From the NCBI GenBank assembly GCA_021414305.1, contig JAIOOS010000008.1, positions 1-64,000 on the forward strand: a stretch of 64,000 bases of DNA, in the 5' to 3' direction. The DNA is from Burkholderiales bacterium (GTDB lineage Bacteria; Pseudomonadota; Gammaproteobacteria; Burkholderiales; Burkholderiaceae_C). Positions 19,133 through 27,904 of the stretch are shown here, one piece after another. Below the pieces are notes generated by a model, which was not told where the DNA came from, ran no database searches, and saw only the letters and a list, made by a program, of their open reading frames with translations. Position 1 is the stretch's first letter; each line of letters opens with the position of its first letter. A program made the position numbers and the translations under genes.

Positions 19133-19246
19133 CGAGATCGGAGCGACGGGCGCCCTGCTCCGCTCCATGTCCCCCGATCCAGGGCTGAAGCCCTGGCTCT
19201 CCTCCTAATACTTCCGCTCCGCAGGGCGCCCGCCGCTCCGATCTCG
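19133..19246. repeat. Palindromic 114-bp element, copy A (MITE/REP-like or structured RNA)
   Basis: The element has terminal inverted repeats of 25 bp that match at 24 of 25 positions (starting CGAGATCGGAGCG; ending CGCTCCGATCTCG). Between them is a core with CTCCGCTCCATGTCCCCCGATCC, a small hairpin (CCAGGGC-TGAA-GCCCTGG) and CTCCTCCTAATACTTCCGCTCCG. The same core recurs inverted at 19290-19399 with different terminal repeats. No protein is encoded. It lies in the fliQ-fliR gap, an insertion into the operon. Confidence 0.8.
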
Positions 19247-19289
19247 AGTCGTGCCACACGCTGCGCTTCGGCACGTGCGTCTCGGGATC

Positions 19290-19399
19290 AGGAGCGAGGT
19301 GCCTGGCCTCTGCGGAGCGCAAGTATTAGGAGGAGATTCGCGGCGAAGCCGCGGATCGGGGGACATGGAGCGGAGCAGAGGGCAGGCGCCTCGCTCCTG
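19290..19399. repeat. Palindromic 110-bp element, copy B, inverted relative to copy A
   Basis: The terminal inverted repeats (starting CAGGAGCGAGG; ending CCTCGCTCCTG) are 24 bp with 22 matches. The core, read on the minus strand, contains CTCCGCTCCATGTCCCCCGATCC, a hairpin CCGCGGC-TTC-GCCGCGG and CTCCTCCTAATACTTGCGCTCCG. It is nearly identical to copy A in the core, while the stems differ but remain self-complementary. Copies A and B are 43 bp apart in opposite orientation. The 3' end lies 19 bp before fliR. Confidence 0.8.
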
Positions 19400-19418
19400 C
19401 GTGCAAGGTGAAGTCCCC

Positions 19419-20180
19419 ATGCTGACCTTCACCGAAGCCCAGGTCCTGGCCTGGATCACGCCGATCCTCTGGCCGTTCATCCGCGTCCTGGCGCTGTTCG
19501 GCTCGCTGCCGATCATCGCCCAGCGCAGCGTGCCGCTGCGCCTGCGCATCGGCCTGGCGTTCCTGATCGCGTTCTGCGCCCAGGCGACCCTTCCGCCGAT
19601 CGCGCCGATCGAGCTCGCCTCCGGCGCCGGCTTCATGGCGGTGATCCAGCAGGTGCTGATCGGCGTCTCCATGGGCTTCGCGGTGCGCATCGTCTTCACC
19701 GCGGTCGAGTTCGCCGGCGAGATCATCGGCCTGCAGATGGGCCTCAACTTCGCCGCCTTCTTCAACCCGATGACCGCCGGCACCGACACCGCCGTCAGCC
19801 GCTTCTTCGGCGTCTCGGTGGCGTGGCTGTTCATCGTCACCGGCGGGCACCTGATGCTGATCGCCGCGGTGGTGCAAAGCTTCACCGCATTTCCGGTGGC
19901 GAGCGAGCCGTTCGCCTTCCTGCGCGCGGTCGAGCCGCACCGCTGGGGCGCCGAGATCTTCAGCCTGGGCCTGTGGATCGCCCTGCCGATGGTGGCGATG
20001 CTGCTCTTCACGAACCTCGTGCTCGGCGTCATCTCCCGGGTGGCGCAGCAGATGAACATCTTCGCGATCGGCTTTCCGATCACCCTCGGCGTCGGCCTGG
20101 TCGGCGTGCTGCTCACCCTGCCGATGATGCAGGTGCCGTTCACGATGGCGCTGGAGAAGATGCTGGCGAATTTCCAGTAG
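19419..20180 (+). CDS. fliR: Flagellar export gate protein FliR
   Basis: FliR (253 residues) completes the FliP5-Q4-R1 export gate. It begins MLTFTEAQVLAWITPILWPF and has about six hydrophobic segments with conserved stretches AVEFAGEIIGLQMGLNFAAF and GVISRVAQQMNIFAIGFPI. The ATG at 19419 is preceded by AAGGTGAAG; upstream in-frame residues come from the palindromic element and are not FliR-like. It is the last gene of the flagellar run. Its transcription must read through the paired palindromes or start within them. Confidence 0.96.
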   Translation: MLTFTEAQVLAWITPILWPFIRVLALFGSLPIIAQRSVPLRLRIGLAFLIAFCAQATLPPIAPIELASGAGFMAVIQQVLIGVSMGFAVRIVFTAVEFAGEIIGLQMGLNFAAFFNPMTAGTDTAVSRFFGVSVAWLFIVTGGHLMLIAAVVQSFTAFPVASEPFAFLRAVEPHRWGAEIFSLGLWIALPMVAMLLFTNLVLGVISRVAQQMNIFAIGFPITLGVGLVGVLLTLPMMQVPFTMALEKMLANFQ

Positions 20181-20304
20181 GCGCTGCGTAGGAATCGGCG
20201 CGCAGCGCAACGGCGTCGGCGCCCGGCCCGGGGGACCGACCGTCCGATGTCGCGGCACGCGCACGTGTCGGAGGATGCCCGGCAAACCCTCTCAAGGAGA
20301 AGCC

Positions 20305-20808
20305 ATGGACATCGCCGACATCCTCAAGCAGTACGCCGACCGGCCCACCGACACCCAGACCGACTTCGACGAGGTCGCACGCCAGGTGTCGCCCGAGGTG
20401 CTGGGGGGCGGCATCGCCCAGGCGTTCCGCTCCGAGCAGACGCCCGACTTCGGCAGCATGATCGGCAGCCTGTTCGGCGGCTCGAACCCGCAGCAGCGCG
20501 CCGGCTTGCTCGGCCAGCTGATCCGCTCGGTGGCGCCCGCAGTGCTGTCCGGGCTCGCCGGGGGCGCGCTGGGCCGCATGTTCCAGGATGCGAAGCCCGG
20601 AGCCGTGCCGACGGTTTCTCCCGCCGACGTCGTCGACGTATCTCCCGATCAGGTACGCGAAGTGGCCACCGCTGCCGAAAAGAACGACCCGAGCGTGCTC
20701 GATCGCGTCGGCGCCTACTACGCGGAGCATCCGGAGGTCGTGAAGGTGCTGGGCGGAACGGCACTGGCGATCGCGCTCGGACAGATGGCGACCCGAATGC
20801 GCCGCTGA
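20305..20808 (+). CDS. Conserved hypothetical protein, Gly-rich middle
   Basis: The 167-residue product starts MDIADILKQYADRP after a clear AAGGAGAAGCC ribosome site. A Gly/Ala-rich region (about residues 45-100: MIGSLFGGSNPQQRAGLLG, VLSGLAGGALGRMF) resembles YidB/DUF937-type low-complexity helices, and the C-terminus has a hydrophobic segment (VKVLGGTALAIALGQMATRM) and a basic end. There is no signal peptide. The function is unknown. It is separated from fliR by 124 bp that contain only a weak inverted repeat (GCGCTGCG/CGCAGCGC) without a T tract. Confidence 0.75.
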   Translation: MDIADILKQYADRPTDTQTDFDEVARQVSPEVLGGGIAQAFRSEQTPDFGSMIGSLFGGSNPQQRAGLLGQLIRSVAPAVLSGLAGGALGRMFQDAKPGAVPTVSPADVVDVSPDQVREVATAAEKNDPSVLDRVGAYYAEHPEVVKVLGGTALAIALGQMATRMRR

Positions 20809-20858
20809 CCTGCGCCAGCCCGGGTTTAACCGCAGTGTGACCTTGCGGGACCGCGACC

Positions 20859-20891
20859 TATAGTGCCCACGGAAGCGAACGGTCGTTCGTT
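20859..20891 (+). promoter_or_regulatory. Candidate promoter -10 box with TetR-type operator
   Basis: TATAGT (20859-20864) is a plausible -10 box. Ten bases further, AGCGAACG-GT-CGTTCGTT (20874-20891) is an inverted repeat with 8-bp arms (7 pairs) and the GAACG-NN-CGTTC core typical of TetR/AcrR-family operators. It overlaps the expected transcription start of the lipoprotein/OmpW gene pair at 20920. No TetR gene is in the window. Confidence 0.5.
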
Positions 20892-20919
20892 TTCGTGAGC
20901 ACCTTCGAGGTTTCCCGCA

Positions 20920-22131
20920 ATGAGAGCATTTCGTACCCTGAGCCCGTGGGTCCTGTCGACCCTGCTGCTGGCCGCCTGCGGCGGCAGCGATCCCAGCGTT
21001 CCCGGCAGCGGTTCGCCCTCGGGCGCACCCACCACCGCCGGCGCCTTCACCGCGGTCGTCTCGTTCGGCGACAGCCTGAGCGACGTCGGCAGCTATGCGC
21101 CGGCGACCTCGCTCGCGGGCAACGGCACCGCCCCCTTCTTCGGCGGCAAGTTCACGACCAACGACACCACGACCGGCGCGCCGACCGCCACGCCGCTGGG
21201 CAAGGTGTGGGTCGAGAACCTCGCCGCCTCGCTCGGGCTCATCGTCACGCCGGCCGAGGTCGGCTTTGCCGGTACCTCGGTGCTCTGTCCGGCGGCGGCC
21301 GTTCCGGCGCTCGCCGGCACCTGCACCGCCTACGGGCAAGGCGGGGCCCGCGTGACCGACCCGAACGGTATCGGCCATTCCGGCGGCGCGCTGACGGTGC
21401 CGGTGGTGACGCAGATCGCCAATCACCTGACGCGTTTCGGCTCGTTCACGAGCAACGACCTGATCCTGGTCTATGCCGGCAACAACGATGTCTTCACCCA
21501 ATTCGGCACCTTCGCCGCCGCCGCCGCGCAGATCCAGGCGAACGCGGCTGCCGGCGTGATCACGCCCGACCAGGCCAACCTGCAGCTGTTCGCCGCGCAG
21601 ACGGCCGGCAACGAGGCGATGAAGGCCGCGGCCCAGGAGCTGGTGGCGCTGATCAAGACGCAGATCCTCGGCAAGGGCGGAAAGTACGTCGCCGTCATGA
21701 CGCTCTCGGACATTGCCGACACGCCGTTCGGCAACTCGGCGCAGGTGGCGCCGGCGCGTTCGGTGCTGACCGCGTTCTCGCAGACCTTCAACCTCTGGCT
21801 GCGCGACGGCCTCACCGGCCAGCCGGTGCAGATCATCGACACCTTCGCCCTGTTCAAGGACGGCTACCAGAACCCCGGCAAGTTCGGCATCGTCAACAAC
21901 ACGACGCCGGCTTGCGACATCGCCAAGATCCAGGCGATCACCGGCGGCGCGGTCACCGACGGCACCTCGCTGTTCTGCAACGCGACGCCGGGCGCGCCGT
22001 ACAACGGCCTGACCACCGGGGCCGACGTCAACACCTGGCAGTTCGCCGACAGCGTGCATCCCACGACCGGCGGCCACAAGATCATCAGCGATACGTTCGC
22101 GGCCCAGCTGCACGCGTTCGGCTGGATCTGA
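20920..22131 (+). CDS. GDSL/SGNH-family esterase-like lipoprotein
   Basis: The 403-residue protein has a lipoprotein signal peptide (lipobox LLLAAC, Cys at about residue 20) followed by a Gly/Ser/Pro linker. SGNH blocks are complete: block I FGDSLSDVG (about 48-56), block III-like YAGNNDVF with the conserved Asn, and block V DSVHPTTGGH with catalytic Asp and His near the C-terminus. It would be an outer-membrane-anchored or surface ester hydrolase; the substrate cannot be told from sequence. An OmpW-type porin starts 22 bp downstream, probably in the same transcript. Confidence 0.9.
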   Translation: MRAFRTLSPWVLSTLLLAACGGSDPSVPGSGSPSGAPTTAGAFTAVVSFGDSLSDVGSYAPATSLAGNGTAPFFGGKFTTNDTTTGAPTATPLGKVWVENLAASLGLIVTPAEVGFAGTSVLCPAAAVPALAGTCTAYGQGGARVTDPNGIGHSGGALTVPVVTQIANHLTRFGSFTSNDLILVYAGNNDVFTQFGTFAAAAAQIQANAAAGVITPDQANLQLFAAQTAGNEAMKAAAQELVALIKTQILGKGGKYVAVMTLSDIADTPFGNSAQVAPARSVLTAFSQTFNLWLRDGLTGQPVQIIDTFALFKDGYQNPGKFGIVNNTTPACDIAKIQAITGGAVTDGTSLFCNATPGAPYNGLTTGADVNTWQFADSVHPTTGGHKIISDTFAAQLHAFGWI

Positions 22132-22153
22132 CCCAACGCATCGAGGCGAACCC

Positions 22154-22798
22154 ATGAAAACAATTTCCTCGCTCGTCGTCGCGGCGGCCCTGGCCTTCGG
22201 CGCATTCGCCGCCCAGGCGCAAGACAACGTCTTCAAGTTCGGCTTCACCCGCTACGACACGCACGCCAAGACCAACGGCATCAGCGGCATCGGCGTGCCG
22301 CCGGGCGCCGACGCCAAGGTCGGCGACGCGTCCACGGTCATCTTCGTCTACGAGCGGCTGTTCGGGCCGAACCTCGGCGCCGAGATCGTGATGGGCATCC
22401 CGCCGACGATCAAGGCGAAGGCGAGCGGCAGCGTCGAGTTCCTCAACGCGACGGGCACGGTGCTCTCGGCGAAGAACTGGGCGCCGACCCTGCTCTTCAA
22501 CTACCACTTCTTCGACCCGGGAACAACCTGGCGGCCGTATGTCGGCGTCGGCGTCAACTACACCCAGTTCCGCGACGTCAAGTCGAGCCTCACGCCCGAT
22601 GTCGAGATGGGCAGTTCCTGGGGCCCGGCAGCGCAGGTCGGCGTCAGCTACCTGATCGCCAAGGACATCAGCGCCTTCGCCAGCGTGGCCGCGCTCAAGG
22701 TCAAGAGCAAGGTGGTCGCCACCGGAGCGACGGTGCTGACGACGACCGTCGACTTCCGGCCGACGGTCTACTCGCTGGGCGTCGAATACAAGTTCTGA
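22154..22798 (+). CDS. ompW: OmpW-family outer membrane protein
   Basis: The 214-residue protein has a signal peptide (ending FAAQA-QD). The family features are visible: LGAEIVMGIPPTIK, NWAPTLLFNYHFFDPGTTWRP (Trp- and Phe-rich strand), YVGVGVNYTQF and a final strand ending YSLGVEYKF with terminal Phe for BAM recognition. OmpW barrels form narrow hydrophobic channels that pass small apolar molecules. Pairing with a secreted esterase suggests uptake of a hydrolysed lipid-like product, an inference only. Confidence 0.93.
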   Translation: MKTISSLVVAAALAFGAFAAQAQDNVFKFGFTRYDTHAKTNGISGIGVPPGADAKVGDASTVIFVYERLFGPNLGAEIVMGIPPTIKAKASGSVEFLNATGTVLSAKNWAPTLLFNYHFFDPGTTWRPYVGVGVNYTQFRDVKSSLTPDVEMGSSWGPAAQVGVSYLIAKDISAFASVAALKVKSKVVATGATVLTTTVDFRPTVYSLGVEYKF

Positions 22799-22812
22799 GC
22801 GGCCGGGCGGCG

Positions 22813-22827
22813 CCCCTTCAGGAGGGG
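22813..22827. terminator. Small GC hairpin between convergent ompW and cytochrome c genes
   Basis: CCCCT-TCAGG-AGGGG at 22813-22827 can form a short stem-loop in the 48-bp convergent gap. There is no clear T tract on either side, so a terminator role is only suggested by position. Confidence 0.25.
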
Positions 22828-22846
22828 TCCGCGCCGGCGGCGGGGA

Positions 22847-23503
22847 TCAGCGGAACTCGGGCAGTTGCACCGACTTCAGCTCGCCCGGCAGCGACGAGAG
22901 GTACTTCGACAGCGCCTTGATCTCGGCGTGCGTGAACGGCCGGGCCATGCCCATCATGATCGCGTTGTTGCGACCGACGCGCGGGTTGTGGTCGGTCTGG
23001 TAGGCCTTGAGCGCGACGTAGAGGTAGTCGGCGTACTGGCCGGCGAGCTTGGGATAGCTCGGGTCGATCGGCATGCTGTAGTTCTTGCCGTGGCACGACT
23101 CGCAGTTCGCCTTGGCCAGCAGCTTGGCGATCTCGGCCGGCGCTTCGCCGGGGGCGGCGGGCGCCGGCGCGCTCTTCTCGAGCTGCTCGTAGTAGGCGGC
23201 GACGTCGGCCATGTCCTGGTCGGACAGGGTGGTGGCGATGGCGCGCATGCTCGGATGCTTGCGATCGCCCTTCTTGTAGGCGTTGAGCGCGGAAACGATG
23301 TACTTGGCGTTCTGCCCGGCGATCTTGGGCACCTTGTAGATCTCGGGAAAGCTCGCCTGGTAGCCGGGGATGTTGTGGCAGCCGATGCACATCGCCACCT
23401 TCTTCTCTCCGGCCTTGGCGTCCTGCGCGCTGGCGGCGGTGCTCACGGCCATCGAACCGGCGGCCAGGAGGGCGGCGAGCGTCGCAAGGGAAGTTTTCTT
23501 CAT
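22847..23503 (-). CDS. Dihaem cytochrome c (cytochrome c4 type)
   Basis: The 218-residue periplasmic protein has a signal peptide (cleavage after ASAQ). Two haem sites are seen, CIGCH (residues 39-43) and CESCH (134-138), each with a downstream Met that could be the axial ligand (for example KHPSMRAIA and MGMARPFT). The two halves are homologous, as in cytochrome c4 electron carriers to terminal oxidases. The start at MKKTSLATLA is chosen because it begins the signal peptide. Confidence 0.93.
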   Translation of the reverse strand: MKKTSLATLAALLAAGSMAVSTAASAQDAKAGEKKVAMCIGCHNIPGYQASFPEIYKVPKIAGQNAKYIVSALNAYKKGDRKHPSMRAIATTLSDQDMADVAAYYEQLEKSAPAPAAPGEAPAEIAKLLAKANCESCHGKNYSMPIDPSYPKLAGQYADYLYVALKAYQTDHNPRVGRNNAIMMGMARPFTHAEIKALSKYLSSLPGELKSVQLPEFR

Positions 23504-23588
23504 GGCCGAGTGGGTGGGGAAGGTGGGCGGCAAACCGAGAATTATAGGGGGGCCCTTATACTGAAACGCCCCCCGCCCCAGACCCCCG

Positions 23589-24431
<843 letters not shown>

Positions 24432-24436
24432 TCCGG

Positions 24437-25030
24437 ATGCTTCGGGTCGAGCCTGTGACGCTCGCGGACGCACGCGTCCGCCTCGAGCCGCTCGGGCTGC
24501 AGCATGTCGACGGGCTGAAACGCGCCGCCGCCGATGGCGAGCTCTGGAACATCCGGGTGACGAGCGTGCCGGAGCCCGACGACACCCGCGGCTACATCGA
24601 GCGCGCCCTGCAGGGCTTCGCCGAGGGCCATCGGCTCGCCTTCGCGGTGATCGACGCGGCCAGCGGCGAGGTGATCGGCTCCTCGAGCTATCACGACATC
24701 GTGCCCGCGGTCGAGCGGGTCGAGATCGGCTACACCTGGTACGCCAGGTCCCGCCAGCGCACGCACGTCAACGCCAGCGCCAAGCTGCTGCTCATGACGC
24801 ATGCGTTCGAGGTGCTGGGCGCGAAGCTGGTCGGCTGGCGCACCGACAACTTCAACTTCGCCAGCCAGCGCGCGATCGAGCGCCTCGGCGCCCGGCGCGA
24901 CGGCACGATCCGCCATCACGCCCTGCGCCGCGACGGCTCGGTGCGCGACACCGTGATGTACAGCATGACCGCCGGCGAGTGGCCGGAAGCCAGGGCGCAG
25001 CTGCGCTGGAGGCTGGCATCGGGCGGCTGA
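24437..25030 (+). CDS. GNAT family N-acetyltransferase (RimJ/RimL-like)
   Basis: The 197-residue protein has the layout of RimJ/RimL-like acetyltransferases: N-terminal VRLEPLGLQHVDGLKRAAAD, a core strand VERVEIGYTWYARSRQRTHV and RTDNFNFASQRAIERLGARR, the CoA-binding and C-terminal motifs of the family. The substrate is unknown. The start lies 5 bases after the moxR stop, so the two are probably co-transcribed. Confidence 0.9.
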   Translation: MLRVEPVTLADARVRLEPLGLQHVDGLKRAAADGELWNIRVTSVPEPDDTRGYIERALQGFAEGHRLAFAVIDAASGEVIGSSSYHDIVPAVERVEIGYTWYARSRQRTHVNASAKLLLMTHAFEVLGAKLVGWRTDNFNFASQRAIERLGARRDGTIRHHALRRDGSVRDTVMYSMTAGEWPEARAQLRWRLASGG

Positions 25031-25055
25031 GAACGACAAGAACCGGGGAGACCGA

Positions 25056-27101
25056 ATGGCGGAGCGCAAAGGCAAGCTCATCGACATCGAGGCGCTGTGG
25101 CGGATCGAGCGCATCGGCTCGGTCTCGCTCTCGCCCGACGGCGCGCAGGCGGTCTGTTCGGTCACCAGCCATTCGATGGAGGAGAACAAGGGCGCGACCA
25201 GCCTCTGGCTGCTCTCTACCTTCGGCGGCGAGCCGCGCCGCCTCACCGCCTGCGGCGAGAAGGACGGGCAGGCCGCGTGGTCGCCCAAGGGCGGGGCGAT
25301 CGCCTTCGTTTCCAAGCGCGAGCAGGAGGGCCACAAGGACGAGAGCGCCCAGCTCTACCTGATCGCCGCCGACGGCGGCGAGGCGCGTCGCATCAGCGAC
25401 TTCGCGCCCGGCATCGAGGCCTTCAAGTGGTTCGCCGACGGCAAGCGGATCGCGTTCGTCGCCTGGGTCTGGCCCGAGCTGAAGGGCACGAAGGCGCAGG
25501 CGAAGCGCTGGAAGGAATGGAAGGAGCGCAAGGAGACGGGCTACGTCACCTCGGAGGCGCAATACCGCTTCTGGGACCGCAACCTGCCGATGGGCCGGGT
25601 CGCGCACCTGCACGTGCTCGACGTGGCCAGCGGCCGCATCGTCGACCTGTTCGAAGGCACCGACCTCGAGCTGCAGCGCATGGACCCGGATGCGAACGCC
25701 TTCGACATCGCGCCCGACGGCCGGCACATCGCGTTCGTCCACGACCCCGCGGCCGAAAAGCGCCTCGACAACCGCAAGGCGCTGGCCGAGATCAACCTCG
25801 CAAGCGGCCGGACGTCGACCGTCGCGATCGACCCCGCCTGGGACTTCGAGGCGCCGCGCTACAGCCCCGACGGCGCGCGGATCGCCTTTCTCGCCAGCAA
25901 CATGGGTCGGCGCCACACCGCGCCGGCGAATGCCGCGGTGGTGGAGCGCGGCGGCGGCTGGCAGGTGCTCACCGGCGCCTGGGACCATGCGGTCAATGCG
26001 CCGCTGCGCTGGTCGGCCGACGGCGCGGCGCTCTGGTTCACCGCCGAGGAGCGCGCCCGCGGCCACCTCTGGCGCTTCGCCCTCGAGAGCGGCACGGCGG
26101 CGCTCGCCGCCGAAGGCGGCTGGGTGCACTGGTTCGACGTCGCCGGCGACACCGTCGTCACCGTCGCCGACTCGATGCGCCACCCGGCGCAGGTGCACGT
26201 GCGCCAGGGCGGCGGCCGGCCGGCGCGCATCGAGCGCTTCAACGACGCCCTGTTCTCGACCCTGCGCCTGGCCGAGGTGGAGGAGCGGATCGTGAGCGGC
26301 GCCAACGACGAGCCGGTGCAGATGTGGCTGGTCTATCCGCCCGGCTTCGACGCGAAGAAGGGCAGGAAGTACCCGGTGCTGCACAGCATCCACGGCGGCC
26401 CGCACGCGGCCTCGGGCGACACCTTCCACTACCGCTGGAACAACCAGCTCTTCGCCGCGCAGGGCTACGTCGTCGCCTGCGTCAACTACCACGGCTCGAG
26501 CGGCTTCGGCCATGCCTTCCTCGACAGCATCACGCACCGCTGGGGCGAGCTCGAGCTGCAGGACGTCGAGGCGGCGACCGACTGGCTGCGAAAGCAGCCC
26601 TGGGTCGACAAGGGCCGGATCTTCGCCACCGGGGGCAGCTACGGCGGCTTCATGGTCGCGTGGATGAACGGCCACGTGAAGCCCGGCCGCTACCAGGCCT
26701 ATGTCTGTCACGCCGGTTGCTACGACTGGCGGGCGATGTTCGCCGACGACGCCTACACCTGGCATGCGCAGGAGCTGGGCGCGAACTACTGGGACGACCC
26801 GGCCAAGATCCAGTCGCAGAGTCCCGACACCTTCGCCGCCCGGTTCGCAACGCCGACCCTCGTGATCCACGGCGCGCTCGACTACCGCGTGCCCGACCAG
26901 CAGGGCCTGGCCTACTACAACACGCTCAAGGCGCGCGGCATCGCCGCCCGCCTGGTCTGGTTCCCCGACGAGAACCACTGGATCCTGAAGCCGCGCAACT
27001 CGCGCCTCTGGTACGGAGAGTTCTTCGCCTGGCTGAAGGCGCACGACCCGGGGGCGAAGCACGCAGCCGCGGCGGGCAAGGGGAAGCGGGCTTCGGCATG
27101 A
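25056..27101 (+). CDS. S9-family prolyl oligopeptidase / acylaminoacyl-peptidase
   Basis: The 681-residue cytoplasmic serine peptidase (no signal peptide) has an N-terminal beta-propeller (repeated SPDG/SPKG motifs, for example YSPDGARIAF) and a C-terminal alpha/beta-hydrolase domain. The triad is visible: nucleophile Ser in GGSYGGF (about residue 528), Asp in HGALDYRVPD (about 609) and His in DENHW (about 641). Such enzymes remove residues or acylated residues from short peptides. Its stop overlaps the next start (ATGA). Confidence 0.94.
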   Translation: MAERKGKLIDIEALWRIERIGSVSLSPDGAQAVCSVTSHSMEENKGATSLWLLSTFGGEPRRLTACGEKDGQAAWSPKGGAIAFVSKREQEGHKDESAQLYLIAADGGEARRISDFAPGIEAFKWFADGKRIAFVAWVWPELKGTKAQAKRWKEWKERKETGYVTSEAQYRFWDRNLPMGRVAHLHVLDVASGRIVDLFEGTDLELQRMDPDANAFDIAPDGRHIAFVHDPAAEKRLDNRKALAEINLASGRTSTVAIDPAWDFEAPRYSPDGARIAFLASNMGRRHTAPANAAVVERGGGWQVLTGAWDHAVNAPLRWSADGAALWFTAEERARGHLWRFALESGTAALAAEGGWVHWFDVAGDTVVTVADSMRHPAQVHVRQGGGRPARIERFNDALFSTLRLAEVEERIVSGANDEPVQMWLVYPPGFDAKKGRKYPVLHSIHGGPHAASGDTFHYRWNNQLFAAQGYVVACVNYHGSSGFGHAFLDSITHRWGELELQDVEAATDWLRKQPWVDKGRIFATGGSYGGFMVAWMNGHVKPGRYQAYVCHAGCYDWRAMFADDAYTWHAQELGANYWDDPAKIQSQSPDTFAARFATPTLVIHGALDYRVPDQQGLAYYNTLKARGIAARLVWFPDENHWILKPRNSRLWYGEFFAWLKAHDPGAKHAAAAGKGKRASA

Positions 27102-27883
27102 GCATGCGCCGGCTCGTCGCGCTGACCGTGACTCTGGGCCTTGGCCTCGGCCTCGCGGCGGGCGCCGCGGGCGCGGCGGAGTTGCGCATGCTCAGCGCCG
27201 GCGCCGTCGAGCTCGGCCTGACGCCGGCGCTCGCCGTCTTCCAGCGCGACACCGGCCACACGGTGCGGGTCGACTTCGCTGCCGCGCCGGCGCTCGCCGC
27301 GCGCTTCACCGGCGAGCCGGGCTACGACCTCGTCATCGCCCCCGCCGCGGTGCTCGACGCGCTCGCGCGCAACGGCGCGATCGGCGGCGCGCGCGTGCCG
27401 GTCGGCAAGGTCGGCATCGGCATCGCCATCCGCAACGGCGCGACCGCGCCCGACATCACGAGCGTCGAGACGCTGAAGCAGGAGCTGCTGAGCGCCGAAT
27501 CGGTCGTCTTCAACCGGGCCTCGACCGGCCTGTACATCGAGACCCTGCTGGTCAAGCTCGGCGTCGCCGACGCGGTCAACGCCAAGGCCAGCCGCTACGG
27601 CGACGGCGCCTCGGTGCTGAAGCACCTGCTGGCGAGCAACAAGCAGCACGAGTTCGGCTTCGCCGCCATCACCGAGATCGTCCTGTTCAAGGACAAGGGC
27701 GTGAAGATGGTCGGCCCCCTGCCCTCCTCCGTGCAGAACACCACCACCTACCTGGCCGCGCTGCCCGCGGCCGCGGGCCCCGACAAGGCGCGCGCCGAAG
27801 CGGCAGCCTCGCTCCTGCGCTACCTCGCGGGCATGCAGGCGCGGCGGATCTTCGCCGAGGCCGGCGTCGAGCCGGCGCCGTAG
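27098..27883 (+). CDS. ModA-like periplasmic solute-binding protein
   Basis: The 261-residue protein has a signal peptide (ending GAAGAAE). It shows a type 2 periplasmic binding fold of the molybdate-binding ModA group: LRMLSAGAVELGLTPALAVF, GYDLVIAPAAVLDALA and VVFNRASTGLYIETLLVKLG. No ModB or ModC is in the window, and some ModA anion ligands cannot be checked without alignment, so the ligand is uncertain. The gene is translationally coupled to the S9 peptidase, an unusual partner for a transport protein. Confidence 0.82.
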   Translation: MSMRRLVALTVTLGLGLGLAAGAAGAAELRMLSAGAVELGLTPALAVFQRDTGHTVRVDFAAAPALAARFTGEPGYDLVIAPAAVLDALARNGAIGGARVPVGKVGIGIAIRNGATAPDITSVETLKQELLSAESVVFNRASTGLYIETLLVKLGVADAVNAKASRYGDGASVLKHLLASNKQHEFGFAAITEIVLFKDKGVKMVGPLPSSVQNTTTYLAALPAAAGPDKARAEAAASLLRYLAGMQARRIFAEAGVEPAP

Positions 27884-27904
27884 CCTTCAACGAAAGAATT
27901 CGAA

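Noticed and set aside
20181..20304. Terminator after fliR
   Set aside because: An 8-bp inverted repeat (GCGCTGCG/CGCAGCGC) exists but no T tract follows.
20140..22248. 702-codon minus-strand open frame opposite the hypothetical and esterase genes
   Set aside because: Shadow of coding on the other strand; no ribosome site or family pattern.
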